A stretch of 35,156 nt of DNA from NCBI GenBank assembly GCA_003552565.1, contig PUNB01000122.1:1-35156 (forward strand), read 5' to 3'. The translations under genes were made by a program, and so were the position numbers. The notes below the pieces were generated by a model that saw only the letters and a program-made list of their open reading frames with translations, made no database searches and had not been told where the DNA came from. This document shows positions 8,113-16,000 of this stretch, in pieces; position 1 is the first letter of the stretch, and each line of letters starts with the position of its first letter. Origin of the DNA: Lentisphaerota bacterium (lineage in GTDB: Bacteria; Verrucomicrobiota; Lentisphaeria; Oligosphaerales; PUNB01).

Positions 8113-8138
8113 TTTTCAGTTTCTACAACTAAACCGGC

Positions 8139-9551
8139 TTAGTACCGATAATGGTCGGACTTATAGGGTCCTTCCACCGGTACGCCGATGTAATCGGCCT
8201 GATATTGGGCCAGCTTTGTCAGGCGCGCGCCCAGCTTGTCAAGATGCAGCCGAGCCACCTCTTCGTCCAGATGCTTGGGCAGGCAGTAAACGCCGATTTC
8301 ATAATCTTTATTCCAAAGATCAATCTGAGCCAGGCTCTGGTTGGTGAACGAATTGCTCATGACAAAACTGGGATGGCCGGTGGCGCAGCCCAGATTAACC
8401 AGCCGGCCGTCGGCCAGCAGGATAACCGAGTGTCCGTCCGGGAAGACGTACTTGTCCACCTGCGGCTTGATCGGCACATGCTCGACACCATCCAGTTTCT
8501 TCAGCTTGGCGACTTCGATCTCGTTGTCGAAGTGACCGATATTACAGACTATCGCCTGATCGCGCATTTTGCTCATGTGTTCAGCCGTGATCACTTCCCG
8601 ATTACCGGTGGCGGTAACGAAGATTTCGACTTGATCAACCACGTCTTCAATACGCACAACTTCAAAACCTTCCATCGCCGCCTGCAAAGCGCAGATCGGG
8701 TCGATTTCGGTAACCGCCACACGGGCACCGAAGCCGCGCAGTGACTGGGCCGAACCCTTGCCGACATCACCATAACCGCAAACCAGGCAGTATTTACCGG
8801 CGACCATCACATCAGTCGCCCGCTTGATGCCGTCAGCCAGGGATTCCCGGCAGCCGTAGAGGTTGTCGAATTTTGACTTGGTCACCGAGTCATTGACGTT
8901 GATCGCCGGTGTCAGCAGGGTGCCTTTGTTGTGCATCTGGTACAGGCGGTTGACACCGGTGGTGGTCTCTTCAGAAACACCTTTCCATTCCTTGGCTACA
9001 CGATGCCAGAAATCGGAATCTTCCTTGAGCACTCTCTGCAAAACCTCGAAAAGACATTTCTCGTCTTCTGCTTCCACTTCCTGAGAAAGAACCTGCGGGT
9101 CATCCTCGGCCTGATAACCGAGATGGATCATCAGGGTGGCGTCGCCGCCGTCATCAACAATCAGGTGCGGCCCTTTGCCGCCGGGAAAAGTCAGCGCCTG
9201 CAAGGTGCACTCCCAGTATTCTTCCAGGGTCTCGCCTTTCCAGGCAAAAACCGGCACACCAGTGGCGGCGATGGCCGCTGCGGCATGATCCTGGGTTGAG
9301 AAGATATTACAGGATGCCCAGCGAACATCAGCTCCCAGAGCGGTCAGTGTTTCTATCAGCACAGCTGTCTGAATTGTCATGTGCAGACTGCCGCTTACAC
9401 GAGCCCCTTTGAGAGGCTGCTGCGCGCCGTAGGTCTCCCGCAGGGACACCAGTCCGGGCATTTCCTTCTCGGCGATTTCAATTTCTTTCCGGCCGAATTC
9501 AGCCAGACTAGGATCAGCAATCCAGTAATTATCAGTTTTTACAATATTCAT
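8139..9551 (-). CDS. ahcY: Adenosylhomocysteinase (S-adenosyl-L-homocysteine hydrolase)
   Basis: A 470-residue NAD-dependent enzyme that splits S-adenosylhomocysteine to adenosine and homocysteine, removing product inhibition of methyltransferases. Seen are [16 protein letters not shown] near the N-terminus, the NAD-binding Rossmann loop [15 protein letters not shown] with acidic TEIDP after it, NIGHFDNEI, and the conserved C-terminus ending PYKSDHYRY (Lys and Tyr contact NAD of the partner subunit). Length is as expected for bacterial AhcY. The ORF track starts at a TTG (9554), but ATG 9551 directly follows it with AGGA ten bases upstream and is preferred. It is the last gene of metK > adenosine kinase > ahcY. 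Confidence 0.96.
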   Translation of the reverse strand: MNIVKTDNYWIADPSLAEFGRKEIEIAEKEMPGLVSLRETYGAQQPLKGARVSGSLHMTIQTAVLIETLTALGADVRWASCNIFSTQDHAAAAIAATGVPVFAWKGETLEEYWECTLQALTFPGGKGPHLIVDDGGDATLMIHLGYQAEDDPQVLSQEVEAEDEKCLFEVLQRVLKEDSDFWHRVAKEWKGVSEETTTGVNRLYQMHNKGTLLTPAINVNDSVTKSKFDNLYGCRESLADGIKRATDVMVAGKYCLVCGYGDVGKGSAQSLRGFGARVAVTEIDPICALQAAMEGFEVVRIEDVVDQVEIFVTATGNREVITAEHMSKMRDQAIVCNIGHFDNEIEVAKLKKLDGVEHVPIKPQVDKYVFPDGHSVILLADGRLVNLGCATGHPSFVMSNSFTNQSLAQIDLWNKDYEIGVYCLPKHLDEEVARLHLDKLGARLTKLAQYQADYIGVPVEGPYKSDHYRY

Positions 9552-9589
9552 CAATAATATTTCCTTGATTAGTTAGTTACACTTCATTC

Positions 9590-10573
9590 TTATTGCAGGT
9601 TGAAATCTTTTTTCACCTGATTGTATACTTCGTCGCTAAGTGCGGCGCCTGTGGTTTTCACCGCTTCGGCTCCCAGCCGGGCGCCGAGATCTCCGGCCCG
9701 GCGCGTCGACTCGCCTCGGAGAAGACCGTGGAGGAATCCAGCCGCCCATAAATCACCGGCGCCGGTGGTGTCCACCGCCTGCACCCGCAGGGCGGGAACT
9801 TCCACCGTCTCACCGCCGCGACGAATCAGGGAGCCCTCGGCTCCCAGCTTGACCGCGGCCACTTCGCACAGCTGCCCCATCTCTTCGAGAGCGGTGCGAA
9901 GATCATCCTTGCCGGATGCGCAAAAAGCGGCCGCTTCGTCCTCGTTGGCGAAGACCATATCAACTTTCTCCCGGAGCAGCTCCGGCAGTGTGTCGGCGGC
10001 CGCCTGCACTACTTCTGGAGCTCCTAAATCAAGACTGACCCTGCATCCCGCCTGCCGGGCGCAATCCAGAACGCGAGTCATTAAGTCCTGATTAAACAGC
10101 AGATATCCCTCCAGGTGAAGGTGGCCGCAGCCTTGAAAATCCTCCACCCTGATTTCTGTCGGCTCCAGAGTGGCGGAAGCGCCGAGGAATGTGCGCATGG
10201 TGCGCTGGCTGTCGGGAGTGATCAAGGACAGACATGTGCCTGTCGGGGTCGCCGAGTCGGTCTTGAAACGGCTGACATCCACTCCCGCTTCGGCGAACTG
10301 GCCGCGATAGAAAGTGCCGGCTTCATCTTCGCCGGTCTTCGCCAGCATGGCGCATTCGCTCCCCAGTCTGGCCGCTCCCATGACGGTGTTGGCGGCGGAA
10401 CCGCCAGGGGCCCGATAAGGCTTCTCCGGCAGACGCTGGACGATCTCCTGCAAGGCCGGAAAATCGACCAGCTCCATGCCACCCTTGCCACCGTCAATGG
10501 TCTGCAGGAAAGACTCCGGAACATAAGCCAGGCTGTCGACTAAGGCCGCTCCCACTCCGATCAGTTTACTCAT
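9590..10573 (-). CDS. PfkB-family carbohydrate/nucleoside kinase, probable adenosine kinase
   Basis: A ribokinase-fold kinase of 327 residues. Family signatures are the N-terminal GGKGG and YRAPGGSAANTVMGAARLG blocks and the C-terminal DTTGAGDLWAAGF with the catalytic Asp and anion-hole glycines. ANEDEAAAF is the usual middle segment. Between metK and ahcY the natural substrate is adenosine released by AhcY, giving AMP. Ribokinase or fructokinase activity is the alternative, but context argues against it. ATG 10579 abuts the metK stop, while ATG 10573 has AAGGA at nine bases and is chosen. It is translationally coupled to metK. Confidence 0.85.
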   Translation of the reverse strand: MSKLIGVGAALVDSLAYVPESFLQTIDGGKGGMELVDFPALQEIVQRLPEKPYRAPGGSAANTVMGAARLGSECAMLAKTGEDEAGTFYRGQFAEAGVDVSRFKTDSATPTGTCLSLITPDSQRTMRTFLGASATLEPTEIRVEDFQGCGHLHLEGYLLFNQDLMTRVLDCARQAGCRVSLDLGAPEVVQAAADTLPELLREKVDMVFANEDEAAAFCASGKDDLRTALEEMGQLCEVAAVKLGAEGSLIRRGGETVEVPALRVQAVDTTGAGDLWAAGFLHGLLRGESTRRAGDLGARLGAEAVKTTGAALSDEVYNQVKKDFNLQ

Positions 10574-10579
10574 GGTCAT

Positions 10580-11776
10580 TTATCCTTTTTGCGCGTATTG
10601 ACGAAGAATTTCGGCTTTGTCGGTCTTTTCCCACGGGAACTGTTCCCTTCCGAAATGGCCGTAAGCCGCACTTTCCAGGAAGCTCCAGCCGTTGGCGGCG
10701 GGTTCGGTGAGTGCGAGATTGCTGATGATCGCCGCCGGGCGGAAATCAAAGATACCGCTTTCTTCCAGCAGGTGCTGCAATCTGTCTTCGGAAATGGAGG
10801 CCGTGCCGTAAGTATCAATATTGATGCTCAGCGGATGCGCCACGCCGATAGCGTAGGAAACCTGAATTTCACATTTTTCCGCCAGTCCCGCGGCGACCAC
10901 GTTCTTGGCCACATAACGGGCTTTGTAAGCAGCCGAACGGTCAACTTTCGAGGGGTCTTTGCCGGAAAAAGCACCGCCGCCGTGACAGCCGACGCCGCCG
11001 TATGTGTCAACAATTATCTTGCGACCGGTCAGGCCGGTATCGCCGTAAGGACCACCGACGACAAAACGTCCGGTCGGATTGACATAGTAGTTGACATCAT
11101 CAGTGAGGAATTCACTTGGTATAACATCAGCCGTCACCTCCCGAACCAGAGCTTCGAGCTGCTCGTCTTTCATTTCCGGAGTATGCTGATGCGACACCAC
11201 TACGGTTTCCACCTGTACCGGCTTGCCGTCTTCATAAAGGAAGGAGACCTGACTCTTCGAGTCCGGGCGCAGAAAATCGTAGGTTTTCGGATCATTATGG
11301 CGCAGTTTGGCCATTTTTTCAACTATCCGATGAGCGTATAGAACCGGAGCCGGCATCAGCTCTTTTGTCTCATTGCTGGCGTAACCGAACATCATGCCCT
11401 GGTCGCCGGCACCCTGCTCAGCGAATTTGCCGTCATCTTCATTAACGCCCTGGGCGATATCCGGGGATTGCGGATGCAGAGCCAGGAGAACTTTGCAGTC
11501 GTCGGCCGAGAAACCAATGTCCCGGTCAGTGTAACCAATGCGGCGGATGGTGTCCCGCACCACTTCTTCCCAGTTGACCTTGGCTCGGGTGGTGATTTCG
11601 CCGGAGACCATTACAAAGTCTGTGGTTACCAGGGTTTCACAGGCCACACGACTATTCGGGTCCTGCTGTAAGCAGGCATCCAGAATCGCGTCGGAAATCT
11701 GATCCGACACTTTGTCCGGATGTCCTTCTGAAACTGATTCGGAAGTGTAAATGTGTTTTTGGGTGATTTTACTCAT
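10580..11776 (-). CDS. metK: S-adenosylmethionine synthetase
   Basis: A 398-residue enzyme making SAM from methionine and ATP. All signatures are present: [19 protein letters not shown] near residue 20 (ATP and metal ligands), [12 protein letters not shown] (methionine/adenine site), and [19 protein letters not shown] (P-loop-like triphosphate site). It ends normally at the junction with the kinase gene. The ATG has AAGGA eight bases upstream. As first gene of the operon it sits behind a leader with a nested hairpin that could be regulatory. Together with the two following genes it provides SAM synthesis and clearance of the adenosylhomocysteine product. Confidence 0.97.
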   Translation of the reverse strand: MSKITQKHIYTSESVSEGHPDKVSDQISDAILDACLQQDPNSRVACETLVTTDFVMVSGEITTRAKVNWEEVVRDTIRRIGYTDRDIGFSADDCKVLLALHPQSPDIAQGVNEDDGKFAEQGAGDQGMMFGYASNETKELMPAPVLYAHRIVEKMAKLRHNDPKTYDFLRPDSKSQVSFLYEDGKPVQVETVVVSHQHTPEMKDEQLEALVREVTADVIPSEFLTDDVNYYVNPTGRFVVGGPYGDTGLTGRKIIVDTYGGVGCHGGGAFSGKDPSKVDRSAAYKARYVAKNVVAAGLAEKCEIQVSYAIGVAHPLSINIDTYGTASISEDRLQHLLEESGIFDFRPAAIISNLALTEPAANGWSFLESAAYGHFGREQFPWEKTDKAEILRQYAQKG

Positions 11777-11815
11777 GTTTTTGATCCTTAATTAAGTTTC
11801 TGTTTCATTACTATT

Positions 11816-11851
11816 CCCGCGTTTTCCCCTGATTTCGGGGTGTTAGCGCGG
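11816..11851 (-). promoter_or_regulatory. Nested hairpin in the metK 5' leader
   Basis: On the minus strand CCGCG and CGCGG (11847-11851 with 11817-11821) close an outer stem. CCCC-gaaatca-GGGG forms an inner stem, with A-rich joints between. It lies about 40 nt upstream of the metK start codon, followed by a single-stranded stretch and the AAGGA site. It does not match the core of SAM-I, SAM-II or the SAH riboswitch as I recall them, so any ligand role is conjecture. It may simply be leader structure. Confidence 0.35.
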
Positions 11852-12061
11852 CTGTTTCATGCGAATATGCGTATAAACTAATAGATGATTCTGGTTTTGC
11901 AAACGCAATCAATGATTTTTTTTTAATTAGCGCCAATTCGCGTCCATTGGCGGTTCAAAAGTGTAAACAGTTTCCATCTTTCACTGACGCATTACTGAAA
12001 ATGTTCAACTATAGGGGAAGTTTTGGATCATTATGATATATTAATTTTGTCAATCTACGAG

Positions 12062-12251
12062 CTAGACCCCGTCCGGAAAGGGGTAGTATGCCGAATTTGT
12101 GCTGAAAAAACCTTGTCTCGAACCTTGTCCCGAACCAAAATCCGATTGGTTTTAATGTTTTCATCCCAAATGGAATATGGTTCGGGACAAGGTTCGGGAC
12201 AAAGTTGAACTCAAAACACACAATACACCTTTCCGGATACCCTCGAGCTAG
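12062..12251 (+). repeat. CTAG-bounded palindromic element, core type 3, copy a
   Basis: Bounded by CTAGACCCCGTCCGGAAAGG and CCTTTCCGGATACCC...GAGCTAG. The core has two 24 nt arms built of doubled CGAACCTTGTC units that pair at 23 of 24 positions around an AT-rich loop with a second small stem (AACCAAAATC / ATTGGTTTT). Its right CTAG (12248-12251) is shared with the next element. Confidence 0.8.
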
Positions 12252-12438
12252 ACCCTCCGCGAAAAGGGTTCGGAAACGAGATTAAGGCGAAAGATTAGGT
12301 CAAAAGATTAAGGGGCGCACCCGTTTTTCCCTAATCTTTCGTCATAATCTTTCGCCTTAAGTCAATTGGCCGTGAAACGCACAGCCACTTTCGAGCATGT
12401 GAGCTCCACAAAACCCTTTTCGTTTAGCCTCGAGCTAG
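12248..12438 (+). repeat. CTAG-bounded palindromic element, core type 2, copy a
   Basis: Starts CTAGACCCTCCGCGAAAAGG and ends CCCTTTTCGTTTAGCCTCGAGCTAG. The core carries ATTAAGGCGAAAGATTA...AATCTTTCGCCTTAA inverted arms around GGGGCGCACCCGTTTTTCCC. The right half has CAATTGGCCGTG and CAGCCACTTTCGAGC. Near-identical copies are at 14319-14505 (same orientation) and 21856-22029 (reversed). Confidence 0.85.
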
Positions 12439-12532
12439 AGGGTATGCGAAAAGGTATATTGTGTGTTTTCGAGACAAGGTTCTCGGCAGCACAATTTCCG
12501 CTCACAACCCTTTTCGCGGAGGGTCGAGCTAG
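12435..12532 (-). repeat. CTAG-bounded palindromic element, core type 3, shortened copy b
   Basis: Starts CTAGAGGGTATGCGAAAAGG and ends CCCTTTTCGCGGAGGGTCGAGCTAG. Its inside (TATTGTGTGTTTTC, GAGACAAGGTT, CAGCACAA) matches the reverse complement of both ends of the element at 12062-12251 but lacks the central palindrome. It is therefore an inverted, internally deleted relative. It shares its left CTAG with the type 2 element. Confidence 0.7.
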
Positions 12533-12598
12533 CGCTTAGTTGCAGAAATCAAACGACGCATGGCATTATATTACAATTAAGCCCCAGGAGCAGGGATT

Positions 12599-13444
12599 TT
12601 GCACAATCAACAAGACAGTCAATTAACCACCAGATCTTTCAGAAACCGGCTATGGCAGGGCAGATTTCTTTCCCATTCATCAATTCTACAATGGCTGCTG
12701 GATGGAGGCGATCCGATGATTCTGGGCACCGGCAACGGGGCGGTGCTGAAAGTGGAGGGAGACGGCCTTTGCATGCGTCTGGACAGTGTTGGGGAAAGCC
12801 GAGTCGCTCTGTCCCGCCCCTTGTTTTTCAAACGGCATTGCCGAGCCGGCAGTATCGCCTGGTGCAAAAGAGCTGTGGGCTGGCACGGTGCGGTCTGGAT
12901 GTGGCAGGCGGCCTGGAAAATGCGGCGGCTGAATATACCCGCACCTGAACCGAATGGTTACTTGGATCCGACTTTTCAAAATCCTGGCGCCTGCAGTTTT
13001 TTCTGGAGCGAATGGGTCGAGCCGGCTTTGACTCTTCGGCAAATGGCCGAAGCTCCGAAGACTCGCGACCAAGTGATAAACAGCCAGAAACTGCCGATAC
13101 AAGCGGGGGATATTCTGGCCCGCCTGCATAATCATGGACTATACCACCGTGACACCAGCTGGAAAAACTTCCTGCTCAACCCGGAAACAGAACAACTGCT
13201 GCTGGTCGATATAGACGGAGTGAACAGAGGCGGCATCCGCCCCGAGACGGCGGCCGTCCGGGACATAGCCCGTTTTTTGACTGACGCGGTAATCAGCGAA
13301 GCCGATGCCTCCTGGATGCAACTGCTGCTGACGCATTACGCGACATGCCGGCAAATCCCCTTAAGTAAAATAAAATCCCCGCTTGAAGAAAAACTCAATC
13401 AATTCCTGGGACGTAAAGGCTGGTATAATGAACAGGAAAGATAA
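12599..13444 (+). CDS. Lipopolysaccharide (Kdo/WaaP-like) kinase family protein
   Basis: A 281-residue protein-kinase-fold enzyme. Visible are a candidate ATP lysine in LFFKRH (Lys79), the catalytic loop HNHGLYHRDTSWKNFLL (Asp185, Asn190) and the metal-binding LVDIDGVNR (Asp204/Asp206), as in InaA/WaaP/Kdo kinases that phosphorylate LPS core sugars at the cytoplasmic face of the inner membrane. The lipid/sugar substrate cannot be specified. The start is TTG, supported by AGGAG eight bases upstream; the ORF track uses the same codon. The stop is two bases before mutM, so the two genes are cotranscribed although functionally unrelated. Upstream is the three-element repeat cluster. Confidence 0.8.
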   Translation: MHNQQDSQLTTRSFRNRLWQGRFLSHSSILQWLLDGGDPMILGTGNGAVLKVEGDGLCMRLDSVGESRVALSRPLFFKRHCRAGSIAWCKRAVGWHGAVWMWQAAWKMRRLNIPAPEPNGYLDPTFQNPGACSFFWSEWVEPALTLRQMAEAPKTRDQVINSQKLPIQAGDILARLHNHGLYHRDTSWKNFLLNPETEQLLLVDIDGVNRGGIRPETAAVRDIARFLTDAVISEADASWMQLLLTHYATCRQIPLSKIKSPLEEKLNQFLGRKGWYNEQER

Positions 13445-13446
13445 AT

Positions 13447-14277
13447 ATGCCTGAATTGCCGGAAGTGGAAACGATTCGAACCGCTCTTGAGCTGCAGCTG
13501 CGAGGTCAGAAAATCACCGAAGTGACGGTGCAAAATCAAAATTTACGCCGGCCGGTGGATGAAAAAGCCCTGCGGGAGTGCTGTCGCGGAAAATCCCTGG
13601 AGCAAGTCAACCGCCGGGGCAAATACCTTATTTTCGGATTTACAGAAGATAATTATATAGTTGCCCATTTGGGCATGACCGGCGGCTTCCGAATCAGCTC
13701 CGCTGATATCCCCCTGGAAAAACACGAACATGTGGAATGGCTGCTGACTGACGGCCGCTCCCTTCGTTATCATGATCCCCGGCGCTTCGGATGTATTGTC
13801 TGCACCGAATCTTCACCCATCCCAGGCAGTTGGCCGCTGCCGAAACTGGGCCCCGAGCCGCTTTCCGATGCATTTACCGTCGAGTATTTGTACAAAACCT
13901 TTAAGAGACATAAAAAACCGGTCAAAAACCTGCTTATGGAACAACAGACGGCCGCCGGCATGGGCAATATTTACGCCAGTGAGGCGTTGTTTAGAGCCGG
14001 AATAGATCCCCGCAGAAGCGCCCATAGAATCAGCAAAAAGCGCTGTCAGCAACTGCAGGAAGCTATCCGCGCAGTTCTGACTGACGCCATCACCTGCGGC
14101 GGAACCACCATCAGCGACTACCGCTCCCTGGACGGAATGGAAGGGGATTTCGCCGTCTGCCTGGATGTTTACGGGAAGGAAAACCGCCCTTGCCCTCGCT
14201 GTGGAGCGGCTTATACAATTAAACGCGCGACACTCGGCGGCAGAAGCACCTTTTACTGTTCCGGGTGTCAGCACTAG
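13447..14277 (+). CDS. mutM: Formamidopyrimidine-DNA glycosylase (Fpg/MutM)
   Basis: A 276-residue bifunctional DNA glycosylase/AP lyase that removes 8-oxoguanine and formamidopyrimidines. The mature N-terminus PELPEVET supplies the catalytic proline and glutamate. The beta-lyase lysine lies in RRGKYLIF. A helix-two-turn-helix contains MGNIYASEALFRAGIDP. The C-terminal zinc finger has four cysteines (CPRCG...YCSGCQ). It is complete, of usual length, and follows the LPS-kinase-like gene by two bases with GGAAAG before the ATG. The 40 bp after the stop lead directly into a CTAG-bounded element. Confidence 0.96.
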   Translation: MPELPEVETIRTALELQLRGQKITEVTVQNQNLRRPVDEKALRECCRGKSLEQVNRRGKYLIFGFTEDNYIVAHLGMTGGFRISSADIPLEKHEHVEWLLTDGRSLRYHDPRRFGCIVCTESSPIPGSWPLPKLGPEPLSDAFTVEYLYKTFKRHKKPVKNLLMEQQTAAGMGNIYASEALFRAGIDPRRSAHRISKKRCQQLQEAIRAVLTDAITCGGTTISDYRSLDGMEGDFAVCLDVYGKENRPCPRCGAAYTIKRATLGGRSTFYCSGCQH

Positions 14278-14318
14278 CCTAATAATTCATGCGAATTCGG
14301 CCATGCGTCATTTCAGGG

Positions 14319-14505
14319 CTAGACCCCATGCGGAAAGGGTTCGGAAACGAGATTAAGACGAAAGGTTAGGGCAAAAGGTTAAGGGGCGCACCCGTTCTTC
14401 CCTAATCTTTCGTCATAATCTTTCGCCTTAATCCAATTGGGCGTGGAACGCACAGCCACTTTCGAGCTTGTGAACTCCAAAAAACCCTTTTCGCATAACC
14501 TCTAG
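14319..14505 (+). repeat. CTAG-bounded palindromic element, core type 2, copy b
   Basis: Begins CTAGACCCCATGCGGAAAGGG and ends CCCTTTTCGCATAACCTCTAG. The interior is nearly identical to 12248-12438 (GGTTCGGAAACGAGATTAAG, GGGGCGCACCCGTT, TAATCTTTCGTCATAATC). A further half-terminus, TGACCCTCCGCGAAAAGG, follows at 14510-14527 without its own core. Beyond it, 14530-14683 is AT-rich and holds a possible weak promoter (TTCGCA/TTGTTC with TATATA near 14596) for the nuclease gene. Confidence 0.85.
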
Positions 14506-14683
14506 TCTCTGACCCTCCGCGAAAAGGTGTTTGCGGTCTATGCACGCACAAGAAAGACGCAATTAAAACTTTGTTCGCATTTATTTTGTTTATGTTATAT
14601 ATTATTGCTTGTTACCTGAATGCGCTAAAAAATTGGCGAAACGAAAGTTTTTCAGGATATTTTGTTGAAAGGTTTCCGGCGCT

Positions 14684-15349
14684 ATGATAAACATCATAAT
14701 TGACGACCGCGAACATGGCTCGGGAGTGGCGGAACATTTGGAGAATTATTCATCCGAAGCGACAGTGGAATGCAGAAGGATGAAAACCGGCGATTATCTG
14801 ATACAGCCTGGCTCTGTTATGGTTGAGCGCAAAACTGTTGATGATTTATGTGTTTCCATCATTGACGGCCGCCTTTTTCGCCAGTGCCGCTTTCTCGTCG
14901 CTGCTTCGGATTGTCCATTGCTGTTGATCGAGGGTAATTTGCAAGAGCGAACCGTGGCCGTTGAAGATACTGCCCTGCGGGGAGCTCTGCTTTGTTTGGC
15001 GCAGATATTCCATCTTCCGGCGATTTACTCCCGTGGCCCACGGGATACCGCTGCCGCTTTGGTACAGCTTGGACGTCAGCGGATGAATCGGACAAATTAT
15101 CAGCATTGGCGCTCCGGGAGGTGTCCGAAAAACTTAATCCGGCAAAAGCTGCATGTACTGCAGGCGCTGCCGGGGGTTGGGCCGGGTCTGGCCCGAAAAA
15201 TGCTGGAATGTTTAGGTTCGGTCCGGTCGGTTTTCAGCGCCAGTCAGGAAGAACTGCAGTCAATCGAGGGAATCGGCTCCAGGCGCGCCGCTCGTATCTC
15301 GGAAGTCATAGGTGCGAGCGGGCCTCCGAATAGGGATCTGAATCCGTGA
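14684..15349 (+). CDS. XPF/ERCC4-type nuclease with C-terminal (HhH)2 domain
   Basis: A 221-residue protein. The nuclease domain shows DDRE (residues 7-10) and the signature GD-X10-ERK-X2-DD (Gly36-Asp37, Glu48-Arg49-Lys50, Asp53/54), then SIIDGRLFRQ, as in XPF/Mus81 endonucleases that cut branched DNA at single/double-strand junctions. The C-terminal half has two helix-hairpin-helix motifs, ALPGVGPGLA (about 161-170) and IEGIGSRRAA (about 194-203). There is no helicase part, so it resembles the short crenarchaeal XPF. Such genes are sporadic in bacteria. It stands alone between a repeat element and a lipoprotein gene. The ATG has only a weak ribosome site (AAAGG about 11 bases upstream). Confidence 0.88.
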   Translation: MINIIIDDREHGSGVAEHLENYSSEATVECRRMKTGDYLIQPGSVMVERKTVDDLCVSIIDGRLFRQCRFLVAASDCPLLLIEGNLQERTVAVEDTALRGALLCLAQIFHLPAIYSRGPRDTAAALVQLGRQRMNRTNYQHWRSGRCPKNLIRQKLHVLQALPGVGPGLARKMLECLGSVRSVFSASQEELQSIEGIGSRRAARISEVIGASGPPNRDLNP

Positions 15350-15413
15350 ATTTAATGAGATGTGATGAACTTCGCGCCAAGAGCGCCGAGCACAAGCCCT
15401 GCAAGTTACCGCG

Positions 15414-15433
15414 CGGACGGATTATTCCGTCCG
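15414..15433 (+). terminator. Hairpin after the XPF-like nuclease gene
   Basis: CGGACGG and CCGTCCG form a 7 bp stem with loop ATTATT, 64 bp past the stop codon, followed by TTAATATTAATA rather than a pure T-run. A modest intrinsic terminator is likely. Confidence 0.5.
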
Positions 15434-15564
15434 TTAATATTAATATAACTAAAACCGTAAGACCGTTGAATGAAAACCGCGTTTTGTATAAAAATTCAAT
15501 ATTTGATTTGCAATATTCCTATCTTAAAATATTTTATTAAAAATTCGTTATGATTGTCAGACAA

Positions 15565-15589
15565 GTCGGTAAGAATGGTTTTTACCGAC
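15565..15589 (+). other. Hairpin in the leader of the small lipoprotein gene
   Basis: GTCGGTAA (15565-15572) pairs with TTACCGAC (15582-15589) around a 9 nt loop, about 40 nt upstream of the lipoprotein ATG. AT-rich DNA just before it (TTGCAA then TATTTT, near 15510-15540) may hold the promoter. No function is assigned. Confidence 0.35.
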
Positions 15590-15626
15590 ATTATAAAGAA
15601 AAACAAAAAATAAGGAAGCAAGAAAA

Positions 15627-15803
15627 ATGAAAAAACAAAAATGGTGGCTGGTGATGTTCGCGATTCCGTTTCTGTTTGTCGGCATTTTGTTGACGACGGC
15701 GGGTTGTGGCGAAGCGGAAGATGAGCTGGAACTGCCGATCGAAGACACGGAAGACCTTCCGGATCCGGAAGAGGGTGAAGATTTGGACATAGACATTGAG
15801 TAA
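15627..15803 (+). CDS. Small acidic lipoprotein, 58 residues
   Basis: Too short for the ORF track but well supported. It starts MKKQKWWLVMFAIPFLF, a basic n-region and hydrophobic core, followed by a lipobox LTTAGC with the acylated Cys at position 27. The mature part is about 32 residues, strongly acidic (runs of Glu/Asp such as EAEDELEL and GEDLDIDIE) and without Lys or Arg. AGGA lies ten bases before the ATG, and a strong terminator follows 19 bp after the stop, so it is its own transcription unit. Nothing about its role can be read beyond membrane anchoring by signal peptidase II processing. The 85-residue antisense ORF here is its shadow. Confidence 0.8.
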   Translation: MKKQKWWLVMFAIPFLFVGILLTTAGCGEAEDELELPIEDTEDLPDPEEGEDLDIDIE

Positions 15804-15821
15804 TCCAAAAACATCCTGCAG

Positions 15822-15858
15822 CGCCCGCTGTCGTACTACGACAGCGGGCGTTTGCTTT
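15822..15858 (+). terminator. Rho-independent terminator of the lipoprotein gene
   Basis: CGCCCGCTGTCG and CGACAGCGGGCG form a perfect 12 bp stem with a TACTA loop, followed by TTTGCTTT. It lies 19 bp downstream of the lipoprotein stop codon. The rest of the spacer to nagB (15859-16000) shows only a small CCCGCGCGGG palindrome. Confidence 0.85.
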
Positions 15859-16000
15859 AGGATGCTCCCGCGCGGGAAGTAAATGTTTTATGTTGCTGTT
15901 ATTTCTGGATTTTCAGGAGTCAACAAGTGTTTTTTACCGGACAGCATTGTAAGAATGGGATCTTTCCTTGATCAAACCTTTCAAATAGGACAATGTTTAG

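Noticed and set aside
10589-11341. 250-residue plus-strand ORF
   Set aside because: Shadow of metK, which has all its signature motifs on the minus strand.
11777-11900. Known SAM or SAH riboswitch upstream of metK
   Set aside because: Core sequences of the classes I can recall are not visible. Only a generic nested hairpin is present, so no riboswitch class is claimed.
12062-12532. CRISPR array or integron attC array
   Set aside because: Repeats are long, palindromic and inverted, not short direct repeats with unique spacers. There are no cassettes with genes and no cas or integrase gene. attC-type R and L boxes were not recognised.
15346-15540. 64-residue plus-strand ORF after the nuclease gene
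   Set aside because: It runs through a terminator hairpin and AT-rich DNA, with no ribosome site or conserved pattern.
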